Part shown: positions 33,660 through 47,051 of the stretch, one piece after another
Numbering within the stretch: position 1 is the stretch's first letter
Layout: every line of letters begins with the position of its first letter
Position numbers and translations under genes: made by a program
DNA from: Nymphaea colorata
Taxonomy: Eukaryota; Streptophyta; Magnoliopsida; Nymphaeales; Nymphaeaceae
Direction of reading: 5' to 3'
Assembly (NCBI RefSeq): GCF_008831285.2
Contig: NC_045138.2
Span: 19,439,934-19,503,933, forward strand
Length of the DNA stretch: 64,000 bases
The notes under the pieces: model-generated
What the model was told of the DNA's origin: nothing
Databases searched by the model: none
The model's input: the letters and a program-made list of their open reading frames with translations, nothing else

Positions 33660-33787
<128 letters not shown>

Positions 33788-34019
33788 ATCAGCTTCTGAT
33801 TAAGTATGCAATGGGCCCAGATGTACATAAATTCAAAATAAACAGTATAAATGTCTCGGTCAATCACAGTTTGTTTATAATTTAGTGAGGTTAGAAATTG
33901 TCTCTCTTCTTTGGCAACGATTGAACCAAATGTATAATGAGGTTTGAAGTTGGCATGTTGGTCTGCATATTCATTTGAAACTAGACCCATGGGCCCAGAT
34001 GGACATTAAATTATAGAAT

Positions 34020-34260
34020 ATTAATACGAAGTTAAATTAGAGTTTGAAGCTAGACCCGAACCGATCACATATTCATTTGAAACTAATTAAATCTGAATCC
34101 AGTAGGATGTCAGTTTTTAAATTCAACCAATCTGATTTCTTAATTAGATATTAAATCGTTTTCATATCCGATTTTTCGAAGTAATTCAATCAAATATTCA
34201 GTCTGAATCTGATCCATTGAAATCTCTAGTCTAAACCTAACTTCGAAACAAAACCAAATA
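34020..34260. repeat. CAGATTC-type dispersed repeat fragment
   Basis: It contains AAATCTGAATCCAG, TTCATATCCGATTTTTCG and CAGTCTGAATCTGATCC. The vocabulary matches repeats at 20.9, 45.8 and 56.9 kb. No coding potential. Confidence 0.4.
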
Positions 34261-34554
34261 GTTTGGCACATTTACATTATTACAGCTGATGACATTAACG
34301 ACCAAGAGTGTAACACCCCAACAAATTTATTTTCATATAAAAGATATATAAAAGATATCTTTTGAGAGATCTTGAAGGGCTAATAAAAGGAGTTAATAAG
34401 TTGTTGGTTGTCCTGGATTCTAGTCTTTTTTGAGTTCTAAAATTACTAAGAGAATTGGTAGGGATCCATCAGACCAAGAGCTCGAACCTGGAGGTAGGTT
34501 GGGTTGTTACAAAAGATCCATTGGCTGATGAGTCGATGACACCCAAAAGTTGCT

Positions 34555-34575
34555 ACTCTCCCTCCCTCCCTCCCT

Positions 34576-34607
<32 letters not shown>

Positions 34608-34608
34608 T
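34555..34608. repeat. (CCCT)n(CT)n microsatellite
   Basis: CCCT repeats are followed by about 12 CT repeats. Confidence 0.9.
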
Positions 34609-34859
34609 CATTGAATCCTGTTTTTTCCCTTGAAACAATGAAATCTGCCTTGGTTCATCATTTACGCTCATGCAAAAGTTATCTGAACAACATTGAGGGA
34701 GATGGAAGCTTGATCTATTTTTGCCCTATTTTCCCCTAGAATTACCACAATGTCTCCATGAAATAACGTAGAAGCATGTCTTCTCATGTTAACCATGAAA
34801 CTTTTCTCACGTGTGAGGTCAATTTTGCAATAAGAATGACCTACGTGTTATGACATTTC

Positions 34860-35135
34860 ACTTGTACAACACTTCATTGCAGTTAGTAATAATAAAAAAC
34901 ACTCACACAACGTCGTGCTTATATATAAGGTTGGACATTCGGCCAGGTACCCGATGGGTACCATATAATGTTTGGGCATCGGCCAGGTACTCGACGGGTA
35001 CCATCGGACCAAGTACTCGACAGGTACCCAGTAGTACTCATCGGATCAATTACTCGACAGGTACCCAGTACCCAATCAGATCTGGCCTAAGCTCGACCCA
35101 GGTTGGTCCGTTGGGGCATATATATATATATATAT
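34860..35135. mobile_element. hAT-MITE-related repeat with internal GGTACC units
   Basis: The left end TAAGGTTGGACATTCGGCC (34926) resembles the 19700 and 29860 elements. It contains three or four tandem variants of CCAGGTACYCGACGGGTACC and ends in (TA)n. Upstream bases TTGTACAACACTTCATTGCA match those before the 19700 copy, so both derive from a longer common source. Confidence 0.5.
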
Positions 35136-36554
<1,419 letters not shown>

Positions 36555-37125
36555 ACTGAGAGAAGCTGGATTGCCGTAGTGTGAGAAAAAAAAATTAAAA
36601 ACATTTAAAAAATAAAAGAAAATTTATTAGTGTGTGATACACCGTCTCCATGACAAATCAATCAATTTGCTACTTATTCGGTTCTGAATTTTGCAATGAA
36701 GTCTTCAACACGAGCCCATTAAGCAGCTGGTTCAAAGATTAAGACAACTTGGACTGTGGGCCACAAATGGGGACTCGACTGGTAGGTTTTAGAACGTGCC
36801 AAATGCATGCAAATTGAGTCGAGTCAAAGACTCAAAACGACTTGGATCTAAAATCAATATCGTCCTCACCTCTCCCTCAATGACGAAACGACAGTGCGTC
36901 ATTGGAATTATTCAATCAAACAATGTCACACATGCGTCAATATATACATGCCTTAATGAAATTACTTCCATGAAATCGACTTGGATTGAAAAGCATAATA
37001 TATATATCTCTCTCTCTCTATTTTCCTGTCGTTGTCTATCTCTCTGTTGGCAACAAACATTAATTGTTCGGTCTCTGGAAGGAACGGATGCTCTTAGAAT
37101 TCCGAGAACATGTGCTCCAAGGAAC

Positions 37126-37230
37126 ATTAAGTTCTGGTCCAAAAGATCAGGACGTGATAATGTCCAACACGTTGAACCATTAAGTTCTGTTCTGGTCCAA
37201 AAGATCAGGACGTGATAATGTCCAACATGT
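37126..37230. repeat. 58-bp-period tandem duplication
   Basis: The sequence beginning TTCTGGTCCAAAAGATCAGG and continuing to AATGTCCAACA occurs at 37132 and 37190; the second copy has a small extra TTCTG. Confidence 0.9.
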
Positions 37231-37736
37231 TGGACTTAAAATGGTAACATTTTTAGCTTTAATTATTCAACATTTGTTTGAACCGTTAATACAAAGAAAG
37301 AGAGAGTAGGAGAAGGTGAAAGTTTAAAGGCTCAGGAGCTTGGTAGGTCATTGAGAGCTCCATTGTCAATTTGATTCTGATAGGCACCACTTTTTTGCAT
37401 TGTAAATGGTAGTGGTGCGACACTCTAGTTATAAGGTGTACCACTTGAAGCAGCTTTGAACCTTAGGGAAGGACTTCAATCCTACTTTGAGTGGCTTCCA
37501 CTGACCCGAAGGGCAGCAACTTCAGAATATAGAGAAAAACTGGTGCAATCAATGATTTGCAAATAGAGAGGGAAATCTAGAGAGAGAAAGAGAGAAGAAT
37601 GAGCTGTTTCTTAACCTCCATGATGACACTCCTAATCCCAAGCTCAACATTTTTCGAAACCATCAACATAGCACCCTCCAATAATTGAACTCAGGTTGTG
37701 GTTATAACATGCCACTCAACCCAATTGTTTGCACTA

Positions 37737-37738
<2 letters not shown>

Positions 37739-37831
<93 letters not shown>
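37739..37831. repeat. (TA)n(GA)n compound microsatellite
   Basis: About 25 TA repeats are followed by about 21 GA repeats. Confidence 0.95.
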
Positions 37832-37834
<3 letters not shown>

Positions 37835-38160
37835 GTGGTGCAAATTACGGAGGAGAAAGAGGCACCTAGTGGATGCAATTTTTAATTCCTTCAAAAAATG
37901 AAAACAAATTGTTTTTAGTGCTTCGTGCATCTTGTTCTTTGTTAGAAAGCTGCATGCCAAGGAACAACAAATTTCAGCTATCAAACACGCTCTAACTAAC
38001 TGTCTACTAATAGTAAAAACTTTTTACTAAAAAAATTTAAAAGTTTGATATGAAGGCTCAAAAAAAAAAATTCAAAAGTCTGATATCAAGTCTGAATGAT
38101 ACAAAACCTAACCTGCTCATTGAGTTTCCATAATCTTTTCAAACCTATACTTTGCACAAG

Positions 38161-38360
38161 GGCAGAGCCAGAAACTATTTTAGAAGGGTCAAGAAGTATT
38201 TATCATGGGCCAAACAATGTTTTTCAAAATTTGTACATATATCAAGTTAAAATTTGTCAAGAAATATAAATATAAATTTCCTTTTCAATATGTGAGGGAA
38301 AGAGTGTGGAGGGTGGGCCATGGCTCCTGCCAGCCCCTTCTTGGCTCCGCCCCTGGTATA
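38161..38360. mobile_element. CAGAGCCAG-end repeat with inverted ends
   Basis: The left end AGGGCAGAGCCAG (38159-38171) and right end TTGGCTCCGCCCCTG (38340-38354) are imperfect inverted copies around a 200-bp AT-rich body. No clear target-site duplication was found. Confidence 0.45.
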
Positions 38361-39580
38361 CAGTCGTTCATTTTCCATAGAAAAGCATGAAAAAGCCAAC
38401 CATACCCTTCCCTCTCGATCTGCTGTAATCCGTGGTAAATAGATTCCAATGGAAGCAGCAATTCTCTGAGGAAAGTTTGAGTCCCATCACCATCCCATGC
38501 GCGGCAATCACTTTCATTAATCTTGCAAACCATGTTTGTTTCATTTTCCACCTTCTGCCATGGAAAAGTACTCCACCCTTTCCCATGGAACCAAAGCATT
38601 CTATTGGCATCATTTTCATGAAGCCAAAATAGCAGTCAATGGATTGGTTTTCCAACTGAAAAATGTATTGAGGTAGCCGAAAGGGCAGGGTATACCCAGA
38701 CAAAAACAAAAATTCCCCTGATTCGAGAATACTCTAGGTTGACTTAACTTCAAAATAAAGGGACCATAAATCGGGTTTGGCACGTACTGCTAAAGGATGG
38801 GCAAAGGGCAGGGTACCCGATCCTGATAAGAAAAACTTGTTGGCCCGAGTTGGTGTGAGTTAGAAATTGGCAGTATGATTCATTATATATATATATATAT
38901 AAGTGGTTGGCAGACACTAGACTGCTACTTGGGTAAGGAATAAAAACCAGACCTCTTAAATTCATGCTAAAAAGTATTTCAAACAAAATATGAACCTGCT
39001 AATGTGTTTATAAATACTAGTTTAATGTAAAGCATGCTTTAGTTGAACTCATTTTTGTATAAATAACGGAATTTTATACTATCAAAATTTTGATGTTATA
39101 AGAGTCATTCATTTTTTATTATTCAAAAACATTATTTAAGTAAGAAAACAACTAACTTCATATATGCTGCTCATCAAATCACTCTTAAGGTTAGATTGTA
39201 AAAATAAATATTTTAATATATATATATATATATATATCCCTCAGGATACGCCAGCAGTTGGCTCACTCAAAAACTCTTGATACAACACCATTAACTTTCT
39301 TTAAAACTCTTTGAGTGTCGCTGATGGCTCTCTTAGAAATGATGGCATGCTAGCAGGGGTTTCTGAAACATTAAAATATAAAAGGTTAATTAGAGTTTTA
39401 AAAGTTGATAGTTGGACGCAACATGATAACTATGTGGTCCGTGGTTCGGCCGTGGGCAAGGGGTTTGGGCCTGCCCAAGCCCATCTTTGTCAAGCTTTGG
39501 GCCCAGCCCGGCCCAATGTCAACTTTAGTTCCCACTGGTAGAGCCACATATGGGCTGCTGTGGGCAACTACTCATGCTAA

Positions 39581-39860
39581 CTAGTGGTCGAGCCAGAAAT
39601 TTTTGGATATAAGGAATTTTAATAGAAATTCTCATTTTTGAAAGGACACAACGTATATAAATAAGCAAATAATTGTAAGAAATCTATGTAAAAATAAATA
39701 AATAAAATTTGTTGTTGGGCTACTGACACCAGCTCTTCAATGTTTTTTTTAATTTTCACAATAACATCATCAATTACTTGCTCCGTTATATGTATGAGTT
39801 CCCCTTTGGACGTGAAAATCGGTGAATCCAAAAATTTGTTATAGCTCCGCCATTGACTGC
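39581..39860. mobile_element. CAGAGCCAG-end repeat (TAGTGGTCGAGCCAG copy)
   Basis: It starts TAGTGGTCGAGCCAGAAATT and ends TAGCTCCGCCATTG, an inverted counterpart. The body is AT-rich and non-coding. It is the same family as 38161 and 47052. Confidence 0.45.
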
Positions 39861-40559
39861 TGCCTACTTCAAAAATAAGGTCGTTGATGATTGAATAAGT
39901 TTATCGATCAGATTGAGATTATATTATGGTTAATTTGCAACTGAAGCTTAATTAGGGTGATGATATTAAGACAAGAGGCTTAATGACACAAATCGATGAA
40001 TATTGGTATATATGAATGTATCAACCTTCCATTTTGCAGCTTCAGCTTCCTCATGGAGTTACCCTTAATTTGTTCTTGTAAGATTAAAGGTTAAAGGGCT
40101 GAAGTTGAGAACTAGTAAGATTTACCATTAATTTGTTCTTGCTAAAATCGTCAATGGAGTTACTAATTTCATTGCCACTAAAACGAAGAATTCTTTTGGT
40201 TAGATATGTTAGATAAGGTGCATAGAGCATATAGTCCATGATGATCCACGAGCAAAACTACTTAGTCTTCTGGTCACCCCCTTTCAAATCAATGTCACAT
40301 TTTGTCAACTCTCACATGCCTGTGCTCGTCTGGTAAGTTAAAAGTCTCTTATCAAGACGGCCGCCTTAAATGAATGACCAAACTACCCCTCATAAACCTT
40401 TCTCTGGATGGTGCTTCTCATATTGCATTTTTATTAGTTTTACGTTCTACGTACTTTACACAAAATATAATTTTGTTTTGGCATTTTCAGTCGGCCTTGT
40501 TACTCCTAAGAACTGGGGTTCGCTAGCATCTATTGTAAAGTCCATCTAAAAATTTTCTT

Positions 40560-40788
40560 GTTTTTATCCATCTCAAATTTTTCTTGTTTTTTTTTTCTTT
40601 GTTTTCTACTTAAGCAGATATATGAGAAATTGGTAGGTGCTGGACCCTTTAGTGTTAAACATGTAAAGAATCATCTTACTTGTTGATCTTTTTTAAGATG
40701 GATAGTTAAGAGAAAAAACAAAGGAACAAAAAAAGATAGGATAATTTAGTCATATAATACTAACAATTTTTTTTTTTGTTTTTCTCTA

Positions 40789-40840
<52 letters not shown>
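40560..40840. mobile_element. Micron-like element next to (TA)n
   Basis: The core GATGGATAGTTAAGAGAAAA near 40697 matches the 15.9 and 35.7 kb elements; a 45-bp TA tract (40793-40837) bounds the right end. The left boundary is unclear. Confidence 0.4.
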
Positions 40841-41088
40841 TCTCTGAATAACATATGTCAAGGGCTTGGCTAAAAAAGCACTGATAGCTTTTTGCTCTGC
40901 AAGACTGCAACAGGCTACAAAAATGAGAAACAATTTCTCTAGGTTTTCTCTTTCTAAGAGAAGCGTGCATATTGTTAGGTTTTGAAATGTTTCTTACCTA
41001 TCTTCATGTTTTTCTTGTCAAAAGCTTGTGAAGATAGCAGCCCAGTTGAGAAGACATTTTCAAAGTCAAAATTTTCTCTCTCTCACAG

Positions 41089-41121
<33 letters not shown>

Positions 41122-41483
41122 AAGTCTAAGGGCTATGACTGTTGGAAGCTTATGCAAGTGGGAAGTTAAAACTGGGCCCTGCATTTTAATGTCCACATTG
41201 ATGATCAGCTGGGTTTTGACTGGTTCAACGCCATGTTTTCCAACTTACGAATGAAGAAAAGACCTTCATATCGGAATCTGATTTTCCAATTTGCGAATCA
41301 AATCTGATCCAAACCGACTTTTACTTTTACCTACTCGCATTGCTACCATCCTAATTTTGGTGTTGCTTGAGGTTCTGAATTCTTTCAGTCTCTCAAGATT
41401 GTGAAAAAGGGTGGTGCTGCTATGTATTTTTTACACATGTAAATCCATTCTTTCACTGTAAAACTCTTGCTTTATCCATTTCA

Positions 41484-41984
41484 ATGTGTCACTTATCCTT
41501 GCATGTCTCTTATTCGGTTCAAAAGCTTTCGTTAAAGAACATAAGAACAAAAATAAATGTGGTCAACTTGTGCATTTTGCCTTATATCCTCATCGGCAGT
41601 CCTCACACATTCTCAGGAATTAGGTTCAGACCTTTAGATTTGTTTCGTCAAACTCTGGCCTCTCCGGCTATCCTTTGTTCCTACGAAGCACAAGGTAACC
41701 TGTCCCTGAGCGGGATCTACTTCTCCCTCTTGAAGCCCTCCATGGATTGGTTCCTCCTTCCAAAGATGGATGCTCATCTGGCGCTCATGGCTTCTCATTC
41801 TGTGGTGGGTGGCTATGGGACACTTGCAACAACTATGGTAGCAATGCGAGTACGTAAAAGTAAAAGCAAAATTAGGGCCGTGACATCACGTCAAATACGT
41901 CACCTGGAAGAAGATAAGCACCAGACGTTTGGTTTTCTCTCTTCCACAGAAAAAAAGGAAAAAGACAATGCATATTTTAAATGA
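41484..41984 (+). other. Long open frame of unknown meaning (166 codons)
   Basis: This is an uninterrupted frame with ATG and stop, containing SMDWFLLPKMDAHLALMASH and a basic stretch RVRKSKSKIRAV. I recognise no domain. It ends only 38 bases before the WRKY start, so it overlaps the likely WRKY promoter and leader. It could be a chance frame, the uORF-bearing leader of WRKY, or an unannotated small gene. Confidence 0.2.
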
Positions 41985-42021
41985 TTTAGAGAAAGAGAGG
42001 GAGAGTAGGGAGAGGGGGAAG

Positions 42022-43300
42022 ATGCTGGGGCCATTAAATAGAAGCAGCTCGCTAGATATATATGCAACTGCCGCCAGCAGCCTTTTCTCCGTATCTGTTG
42101 ATCTTCTTTCCCTTGGAAACCACCATGTCTGCCACTCTTCAATCTCCACCGTCGATCGAGCTCAGTATGTCTTCCCGTTCATCTTCTGCGTTTTTCTTCC
42201 CTTCTGATTGCTAGATTTTGTGTTACTGTTGCATGCTTTCTCTTGAGGTCTGCTAGAGAGAGCTAGAGCGAGAGACTGCTTGGTTCTGATCTCATGAGGA
42301 GAGCTCGGGCTACTTGTGACAAATTTAGAGCCCATGGATGACCACAGTGTTACTCAAGGCAGAAAGATTAGGATAGCCCGTGGTTGTGTCCGAGTGAGAG
42401 AGAGGGAGGGATAGAGTTTCTTGCGGTTGTAGAGAAAACCCCAACTAGCTTAGAACCAGTAGAACCCTGAGGATCGATGGTGCAGTATTTGAGCCTCTAA
42501 ACCAGTTCAAGCTATCCCAAGTTGGTCCTTGTGTGACCACAATGTGTTCAATTTAGCAAGAGAGAAAGAGGTTTTCTGAATTGTTTTTTGTGTTCCTAAA
42601 AATAATCGACGCCTTTCTTCTCTTTTTCTCAGGTTGATGATTTGGAAGATCCTCATGAAGAAAGAAGATACGGTAGAGCAGACCATGAATCACAAACATG
42701 CCGTTCCAGATGATGGGCACGCATGGAAAAAGTATGGGCAGAAATTCATAAAAGCAGTAGCCATGAACAGGTAACTAAGTTTTTCAGCAAAAAGGAAGAC
42801 AAGTTTGAAGTTTGAACCAGATGTATAAGAATGCCATCAAAAAGTGAGATAATTGGGGCCTTGTGTGCAATGACTGGCAGTTTTCTGTAACTGACAAACT
42901 GCTTGCCTTCTTTAATTCCTTCTTCAATTAGGTCTTCACTTTTAAAACCTTGGGTTTCTGTTGGATACCCAGCTTTCTGAGCTCTTGATTCTTGGAAGCC
43001 ACAGTGACAAGAAGCTGCCAAATGAATAGCACCCAAGTTTTAAATGACTTTCCGTAATGTGGCAGGAGCTACTTCAGGTGCCAGAAGGCCAACTGTAAGG
43101 CCAAGAAGAGAGCAGACTGGAGTACTTCTCAATCATCTGTCGAAGTTCTTTATGATGGAGAACACAACCATCCACCTCCAAATTCTTCAGCTGCCGCTGA
43201 TGATTCTATCTCTGGCAATCCATCAGCTAGTAGAGTGAACCAGTACAACTTGCTAAACCAAGTCTTTGGAAACGGTTCTCCCTCTGATCCCCAGGCTTAG
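42022..43300 (+). CDS. Short WRKY transcription factor with WKKYGQK core
   Basis: WRKY proteins bind W-box DNA and often regulate defence and stress genes. Exons are 42022-42164, 42633-42770 and 43066-43300; junctions are GT-AG and both introns are phase 2. The product is 171 residues. The single WRKY domain spans about residues 74-131: WKKYGQK at 79-85 and a C-X4-C-X22-H-X1-H zinc site (C99, C104, H127, H129). That spacing is group II-like. The second intron splits the Arg codon just before SYFRC, the conserved R-type intron position of many WRKY genes. WKKYGQK replaces WRKYGQK, a natural variant seen in some plant WRKYs that may change W-box affinity. The start is uncertain: in-frame ATGs at 41929 and 41968 would extend the N-terminus. 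No activation domain is obvious. Confidence 0.85.
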
Positions 43301-43730
43301 GTTCATCAGCAAGATGCGCATATGGTTATCCTTCTGATATTTTTTGCCATATAAACATGTAGCTGTTAGTAGTACTTCATAAGAAGACTCCAGAAGGAGA
43401 GATATATTACCAGATGTTAGGTTCATAAAGTTAACAACTGGTCTTTCTTTATTTTCGTGAAAAAATTCAAAATTCCTTTCTCCTCTGTAGCGAAGACACT
43501 ACGTCCATGTTGTAATTCTATTCTATTGTTCGCAAATAATAGACCATATATCACGGTTTTGCTTTTTGATATATCAAAGAAGGAAAATGCAGGAAAAGAA
43601 GTCGGTTTCATCATTAATCTAGAAAAAGCAAGTCAAAGGAAAGTTAAAGAGTGTGTCTGCAGGTCTCAAATCCAAGGTGATTTGAGGAAGTTGAAGTTTC
43701 ATTCTTATTTAGCAAAGGAATAGGAATTAT

Positions 43731-43732
<2 letters not shown>

Positions 43733-43811
<79 letters not shown>
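43733..43811. repeat. (TA)n microsatellite, about 39 units
   Basis: An uninterrupted TA tract about 430 bp downstream of the WRKY stop. Confidence 0.95.
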
Positions 43812-43817
<6 letters not shown>

Positions 43818-44200
43818 TCTTTATAGTTAGTTAATTAAGTGATTTGAAAAATTAATATGGTTGAACAAACAGTGAGCGGCTAACTACCAGTCTCTCTCAC
43901 TACTAGATAAAATAAACACCAACACCGCAGCCTTGACCGAGGAGGACAAGATAACCGGCAGCTTTAATAACTCAGATGGGCCCCCAAGAAGCGTGGGACC
44001 CAATTCGACAGAGAGGGGTCCCCTGGTCAAAGATGACAATAAATTTTTTTCTGCAATTTAATTTATTCATTTTTGTTATTTTATTAATTATTTAAATTGA
44101 TTTAAAAGTATTATATATATATATAGTGCCCAATATTGTCACCCGATTTGCTGTATCGGTGTATATACAGCACCGATACCGATACAGTTTGGCAGATCGG

Positions 44201-44340
44201 ACCACCTTTTATTTACATTCCTACAAAAAGCGGTGCCGTCGTTCCGGACCACCTTTTATCTACATCCCTACAAAAAGCGGTGCCGTCGTTCCGGACCACC
44301 TTTTATCTACATCCCTACAAAAAGCAGTGCCGTCGTTCCA
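44201..44340. repeat. 47-bp minisatellite, three copies
   Basis: Copies start ACCACCTTTTATYTACATYC at 44201, 44248 and 44295. They differ at only a few positions. The 47-bp unit is not a multiple of three, so it rotates reading frame and is not coding. Confidence 0.95.
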
Positions 44341-44819
44341 AGGGCATGTAGGTTTTCTCTTTCAAGTGTGTTGTTGCTCCGACATGCGATGTCCCTTTAG
44401 CTAGTAAGTGGCGGGAGCTAAAAAGATTTTTGTATAGAATCATAGTCACAGACATCGTTTTCGGGTTTTAAACGATGAAGTTTTGTTTGGATATAAAAGG
44501 ACAAAGTTGTTTTCATAAAGAAAACAGAAAAAATTTGAACAATTTGCAAACAATTAATCTTTTGACAAGGAAAAGAAAGGTGGTCAAAACCTTAAAAATA
44601 AAATGCAGAGAATGTGAAAATAAAATCTGGCAACTAAAACTAAAAAAGGCATGAAAAACTGAAAAAAGAGATAAACGGGACACGTTTTTTTTAATAAAAA
44701 ATGCGTTTTTTTTCGAGTTTTATTCTCCTGACTAGTTTGTACCATTTTAAAGATGCTTTTCCTGAATAATACACAGAAATCTCATTCCCAAAAAAAAAAA
44801 AAAACCGATGCTAATATTC

Positions 44820-46380
44820 TCACAGACTTCAGACCCATCTCTCTTTGTACAAGTTTATTGATAGAATCATTCTTAGTAAATTCAAGCCTCTTATGGGTGG
44901 CATAGTTTATCAAATTGCACGGTTCATTGACTCAATTCATTAAAGATAGGACGATTCAAGATAATATAATCCTTGCACATGAGATTTTCCACTCTTTAGA
45001 TAGAAACCAAGCTGCCAGTATGTGTCTTAATCTTGATCCATCCAAAGCTTATGATAGATTAAACTTGTCTTTTCTTTATAATAATCTTGTCCATTTGGCA
45101 TTCTCTTCTTCATGGATCCATATAGTTATGACATGTATTTTGTCTGCAGAAGCCAACTAACGGTAGAGTAGGTGAATACTTCCCTCTAATTAAAGGAAAC
45201 TTAGTCAAAGAGATCCCTTGTCACCTACCCTTCTGTGCTTGCAATGGAGATTTTTACTATGCTATTGATATAACAAGATCAAAGTTCCTAATGTGATGTT
45301 TGGCAACACATAGTTTACTATTTGGTGACGACATTCTTCATTTTGCTAAAGGTGAGAAAAAAAAAGTTTTATGGAGACTTGGTGTCAATAAAGGTTGTAC
45401 TGACGTTTTATTACAAACGTCAGTAAAAGTGGTGTCGTTAATCTAGCATACCATGTCACAAGTCATTTAATATTGGACCAGCGTTTTTGCTATCCCTATA
45501 TATCTACCCTAAAGAATGTTCAACATATGATGGCTGCATTCCTTTAGGATGATAGTGACTCTGACCATGATATTCATTTAATGGCTTCGAGCAGTCTTCG
45601 TAGACCCATTGTTGAGAGGAGTGTTAACCTGAAGGACTTAAAAGAGATGAAGATAGTCTAGCATCTCAAGCATTGAGATTGAGGAGGAAGAACACAATCA
45701 GAAGTAACCATCTCTCTAACTAAGGGTAACTTCTATCAGATATCCAACCAAACAGCTCCGAAAAAATCAGGTTTGGAAAGAAATTTAATATATGATTAGG
45801 AAATCGAATCAGATTCGGATTTAAGAAATGCCATCTGTTCGGGTTCAAATTCCGATATACACAAATACCTTATCAAATTCAAATTCAGATTCTAGTTGGG
45901 ATTCAGTTTTAAATAAATACAACATATCCAATGCTTTTACACTTTGAAAATCAGCCAGATTCAGTTCAAAATTCAGATTCAGATTCAGGACTTCAGACTA
46001 TCGTATTCGAATTTGAGTCTGTGAATATCCGCGAAACAAATATAGTTAAGAGTACGTCCGATTCGAATCCGATCCGTTGACATCCCTAACCTTAACAATT
46101 ATCATAAGTTTCATAGTTTGTAGACGTGTAAGAGAAAATTCAAGGATTCTTTTTGTTCTGTAGAGATGGCAGCGTATCTGTATAAAAACTTGTGTTGAAA
46201 TATCAAGGATGGCAAAAATGCTAGGTTCTGGATTGAAACTCAGCCGCATGTTATTCTTCTTAAAGTGGCTCGTGGTTGCACCAAAGAATGGATGACAAAC
46301 TGCATATATTGATACCAAAGCATATTAACATTTCAAAGTTGTGGGCATCGGAACAGAGAAGAATCTGCAGTTAAGAGATC
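44820..46380 (+). mobile_element. Degenerate LINE (L1-type) reverse transcriptase remnant
   Basis: Translation across frames gives typical plant LINE reverse transcriptase blocks: FRPISLC near 44829; then IKDRTIQDNIILAHEIFHSL, PSKAYDRLNLSFLYNNL and SSSWIHIVMTCILSAEAN (44915-45160); then AIDITRSKF and an FGDD block (FADD-type active site) near 45330. Further down come MMAAFL and, after an insertion, KDGKNARFWIE near 46206. Frameshifts and stops are frequent. The 5' ORF1/endonuclease region and poly(A) tail are not recognisable. It is split at 45755-46090 by another repeat. Confidence 0.8.
45755..46090. repeat. CAGATTC-type repeat inserted in the LINE
   Basis: It contains AATCAGATTCGGATTT, TTCAGATTCAGATTCAGG and GATTCGAATCCGATCCGTTG, ending GACATCCCTAACC. 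LINE coding similarity stops before it and resumes after it, so it inserted into the LINE. The inverted end word GGGATGTCAA begins the related copy at 56.78 kb. Confidence 0.55.
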
Positions 46381-46673
46381 ATATTCGTAGCTTTTGACAG
46401 AACTTATTTATTTCTAATCATTATGAAGACAAGCATTTTAATTTACAAACAAAAGGCCGTGCCTCGTCAAACTCACATCCTTAGAGGAGCAGTCCTCTTC
46501 TTCGCTTCAGCAAAAGGATCATCATTGCAACTAAAATACTCAATCTAACTCCATCTGTCTGTGTGGGCAATCTCTTGTTCATACCTGTGTGTAGGATTTC
46601 TAAAATGAAACGATCCAGGCATCCTGAAGAGTTAATTCGGGATTAAAACTTTTGGCTTTACTGTCCGGTGGAC

Positions 46674-46765
46674 TAAGGCTGGGCACCAGGCCGGGCTGCC
46701 ACCATGTACCTGGTACCCGACCCGTCTCAGGCTCGGCCCCAGGAAAAAGGAACCCGGGCCGTCCT
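46674..46765. mobile_element. hAT-MITE-related fragment (TAAGGCTGGGCA end)
   Basis: It begins TAAGGCTGGGCACCAGGCCG, then CTGGTACCCGACCCG, as in the 19700 and 34926 copies. The right end is not evident, so this is probably a truncated copy. Confidence 0.45.
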
Positions 46766-47051
46766 GACTCGTTATCAATGGGAATTCCCTGTTTGTTTCT
46801 TCGGAAAAGGATTTTGTACATTGACGGTCACAAGCTTCTAGTCAGTTAACAAATTTTCATTTGGCCTTAAGGCAGTAATCTAAGTCTTGTGAAGCTGTCA
46901 TATATAATTGGACTTAAGTCTACTTAGGTCTAACCTGTGAATTTAAGGTTTTAGATTGAGTTTCATGGGGCATACGCCGCACCCAGAACCCAACGTATCT
47001 CTGCTCTTGGTTGATGGTACATTTAACAATGGTTTATGGTGCTTTCAGTGG

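Larger units (their letters stand above)
38361..41483. other. Intergenic, repeat-rich
   Basis: Overlapping frames on both strands at 38285-38709 have no family resemblance. A GGGCCTGCCC...GGGCCCAGCCCGG patch lies at 39460-39515. (CA)n(TA)n occurs at 41090-41121. No gene is called. Confidence 0.5.
43301..44819. other. WRKY 3' flank and intergenic
   Basis: The WRKY 3' UTR should occupy the first few hundred bases. The frame 43457-43723 has no resemblance to known proteins. A TA microsatellite and a 47-bp minisatellite are listed separately. Confidence 0.55.

Noticed and set aside
38285..38709. Overlapping minus-strand frames of 104 and 113 codons
   Set aside because: Two frames overlap each other and a plus-strand frame, with no recognisable domain and no splice context.
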